DNA from: Actinomycetes bacterium
GTDB lineage: Bacteria; Actinomycetota; Actinomycetes; Nanopelagicales; Nanopelagicaceae
Reading direction: 5' to 3'
Length of the DNA: 64,000 nucleotides
NCBI GenBank assembly: GCA_025355305.1
Contig: JANXZW010000015.1
Span: 47,655 to 111,654 of the forward strand
Of the stretch, positions 62,894 through 64,000 are shown piece by piece (the first letter of the stretch is position 1; each line of letters begins with the position of its first letter). The notes beneath the pieces were generated by a model. That model did no database searches and was not told the DNA's origin. It saw only the letters and a list, made by a program, of their open reading frames with translations. The position numbers were made by a program, and so were the translations under genes.

Positions 62894-63805
62894 ATGACCA
62901 TTAGTATCACGCGAGATCAACATATCTGGGAATTTAGCGCTGATATGAAGCCAGTAGTTTCAGTCCTTCCTGGAACGACTCTGGAGATAGAGACGTGGGA
63001 TTGTTTTACCGGTCAGGTGCAGAGCGAAGCAGATACCTTGGAGAAACTCGATATCCATCGTGTTAATAGCGCCACTGGTCCCATTGAAGTTTTAGGTGCC
63101 GAACCCGGTGATTCGCTCTCCGTCACTTTGGTGGATATCAGACCTGGCAAGCAGGGTGCCGCTATGTGCATCCCAGAATGGGGGCAATTGATCCACAAAG
63201 CGAAATCTCCTTATACAAAGATTTTTCGCGTTGAGGATGGAACGGTTCACATGAACGAGAAGGTTTCATGGCCGCAGCGCCCGATGTTTGGTGTAATCGG
63301 TGTAGCACCAGAGAGTGGTTCAATCGGGACCTTTGCGGCGGCTAGGCACGGTGGAAATCTTGACGACAATGAGAATCGAATCGGAGCCAGCGTCCACCTC
63401 CCAGTCTTTCAACCCGGCGGAATGCTTGCGATAGGAGATATGCACGCCTCCATGGGAGATGGGGAAATCTCTGGAACCGGAGTAGAAATTGGCGGCACCG
63501 CCACGATTAAGGTTGATTTGATCAAAGGTAAATCAGGGGGATGGCCGATTACTGAGTCGCAAGATTATTGGATTACTCATGGAACGAGCATCGATAGCAT
63601 TGATGAGGCGCTACAAAACGCCTGTGAAGAGGCGGCACGGTTACTGGTCGATGAGTGGGGATTTACTATTGAAGATGCCTTTGTTTTTCTCTCCGTGACC
63701 AGCGATCTAGGAGTGGCCCAGTACTGTCACCCCTCTCCGGGGAGTGTGATCGCTAAGATGAAGGTTCCGAAGCTAAAGGCAACGCCGCGGCCATTTCGAA
63801 TCTAA
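62894..63805 (+). CDS. Acetamidase/formamidase family hydrolase (FmdA-like, copy 2)
   Basis: A 303-residue paralogue of the gene at 56166, with EIETWDCFTGQV, VNSATGPIEVLGAEPGDSLSV, ARHGGNLDDNENRIGASVHLPV, MLAIGDMHASMGDGEISGTGVE and FLSVTSDLGVAQYCHPSPGSVIAKM. It ends the second importer operon, 26 bases after the ATPase gene, with AAGGGAGAGATAG as Shine-Dalgarno. The location suggests it hydrolyses what system 2 brings in, releasing ammonia. Confidence 0.9.
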   Translation: MTISITRDQHIWEFSADMKPVVSVLPGTTLEIETWDCFTGQVQSEADTLEKLDIHRVNSATGPIEVLGAEPGDSLSVTLVDIRPGKQGAAMCIPEWGQLIHKAKSPYTKIFRVEDGTVHMNEKVSWPQRPMFGVIGVAPESGSIGTFAAARHGGNLDDNENRIGASVHLPVFQPGGMLAIGDMHASMGDGEISGTGVEIGGTATIKVDLIKGKSGGWPITESQDYWITHGTSIDSIDEALQNACEEAARLLVDEWGFTIEDAFVFLSVTSDLGVAQYCHPSPGSVIAKMKVPKLKATPRPFRI

Positions 63806-63833
63806 ACTCTTCGGTAAAATTCCGCCCTCTCAA

Positions 63834-63862
63834 TTGGGCTGGCTTTGAGCGGGGTCTAACCT
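63834..63862 (+). promoter_or_regulatory. Promoter of leaderless antiporter gene
   Basis: TTGGGC (63834-63839) and TAACCT (63857-63862) are 17 bases apart, and the -10 box ends 7 bases before the GTG at 63870. No Shine-Dalgarno is present. Confidence 0.45.
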
Positions 63863-63869
63863 AGGGCTT

Positions 63870-64000
63870 GTGAATCTCCAACTCCTCGCTTGGTTAATTG
63901 TGGCGGGACTGGCTGGGCCACTACTACGCATCCCTAAGCGCTGGGGCATTCCGGTAGCGGTCGGTGAACTTTTGATTGGAACTCTCTTTGGGTCTAGCGG
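63870..64000 (+). CDS. Cation:proton antiporter, CPA2/KefB-like (partial, cut by window end)
   Basis: The first 43 codons read a hydrophobic N-terminus (LLAWLIVAGLAGPLLRIPKR, then IPVAVGELLIGTLFG). The segment with a Pro, GE and LIG in the second helix is characteristic of Na+/H+ and K+/H+ exchangers of the CPA2 family. The rest lies beyond the window. The start is GTG with a leaderless-type promoter. Confidence 0.65.
   Translation, partial: MNLQLLAWLIVAGLAGPLLRIPKRWGIPVAVGELLIGTLFGSS

Overview
The window reads as a chromosome segment of a streamlined actinobacterium. Base composition is intermediate (roughly half G+C by eye), spacing is tight, and no gene-free stretch exceeds about 160 bases. 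Many actinobacterial hallmark families are present: WhiB, the MtrA/MtrB two-component system, a mycothiol-pathway MshB deacetylase, and the small families DUF3107, DUF3117, DUF3499, DUF501 and DUF5719. A freshwater Nanopelagicales (acI-like) lineage would fit, but that placement is inference. I saw no tRNA, rRNA, CRISPR array, insertion sequence or prophage.

Bases 1-41,500 are a backbone that follows gene orders known from Mycobacterium. First come dapD, a sigma-region-4 peptide, DUF3117, pepA, an O-methyltransferase, htrA, mrp and an MgtE-like/CBS protein with an NRAMP-family transporter. They are followed by an EamA exporter, a PHP phosphoesterase, DUF3107 and its TetR neighbour. Next are mshB, a cysteinyl-tRNA synthetase with an unexpected N-terminal domain, fdxA and dapC. 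The cell-envelope and regulation block holds a sugar-nucleotide transferase, whiB, a large glycosyltransferase, DUF5719, DUF3499, phosphomannomutase, ahcY, mtrA, mtrB, comF and secA. Then come ppc (opposite strand), mfd, a SurA-like protein, mazG, eno, ftsB, DUF501, ppx and a family-5 uracil-DNA glycosylase. Several genes expected from this order are missing (sigE/rseA/tatB next to htrA; lpqB and hpf around comF).

Bases 41,500-63,805 are an accessory metabolic region. A class-III aminotransferase is coupled to a YczE-like membrane protein. Next to it a twelve-gene minus-strand run (57128 to 43920) encodes an acetamidase/formamidase, a proline-iminopeptidase-like hydrolase, a DUF885 peptidase fused to an NTF2-like domain, a complete Dpp/Opp-type ABC importer, an amidohydrolase, an aldo/keto reductase fused to a RidA-like domain, and a second aldo/keto reductase. 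Divergent from it, a six-gene plus-strand operon encodes a second complete Dpp/Opp importer ending in a second acetamidase/formamidase. Together these look like a system for importing and dismantling an amide- or peptide-like compound; the substrate cannot be read from the sequence. The window ends inside a cation:proton antiporter gene.

Regulation: about a dozen genes have a TANNNT-like -10 box ending 6-7 bases before the start codon and no Shine-Dalgarno sequence, so leaderless transcripts appear common. The whiB promoter carries a perfect 16-bp palindrome over its -10 box. dapC appears to begin with an ATC codon directly after fdxA.
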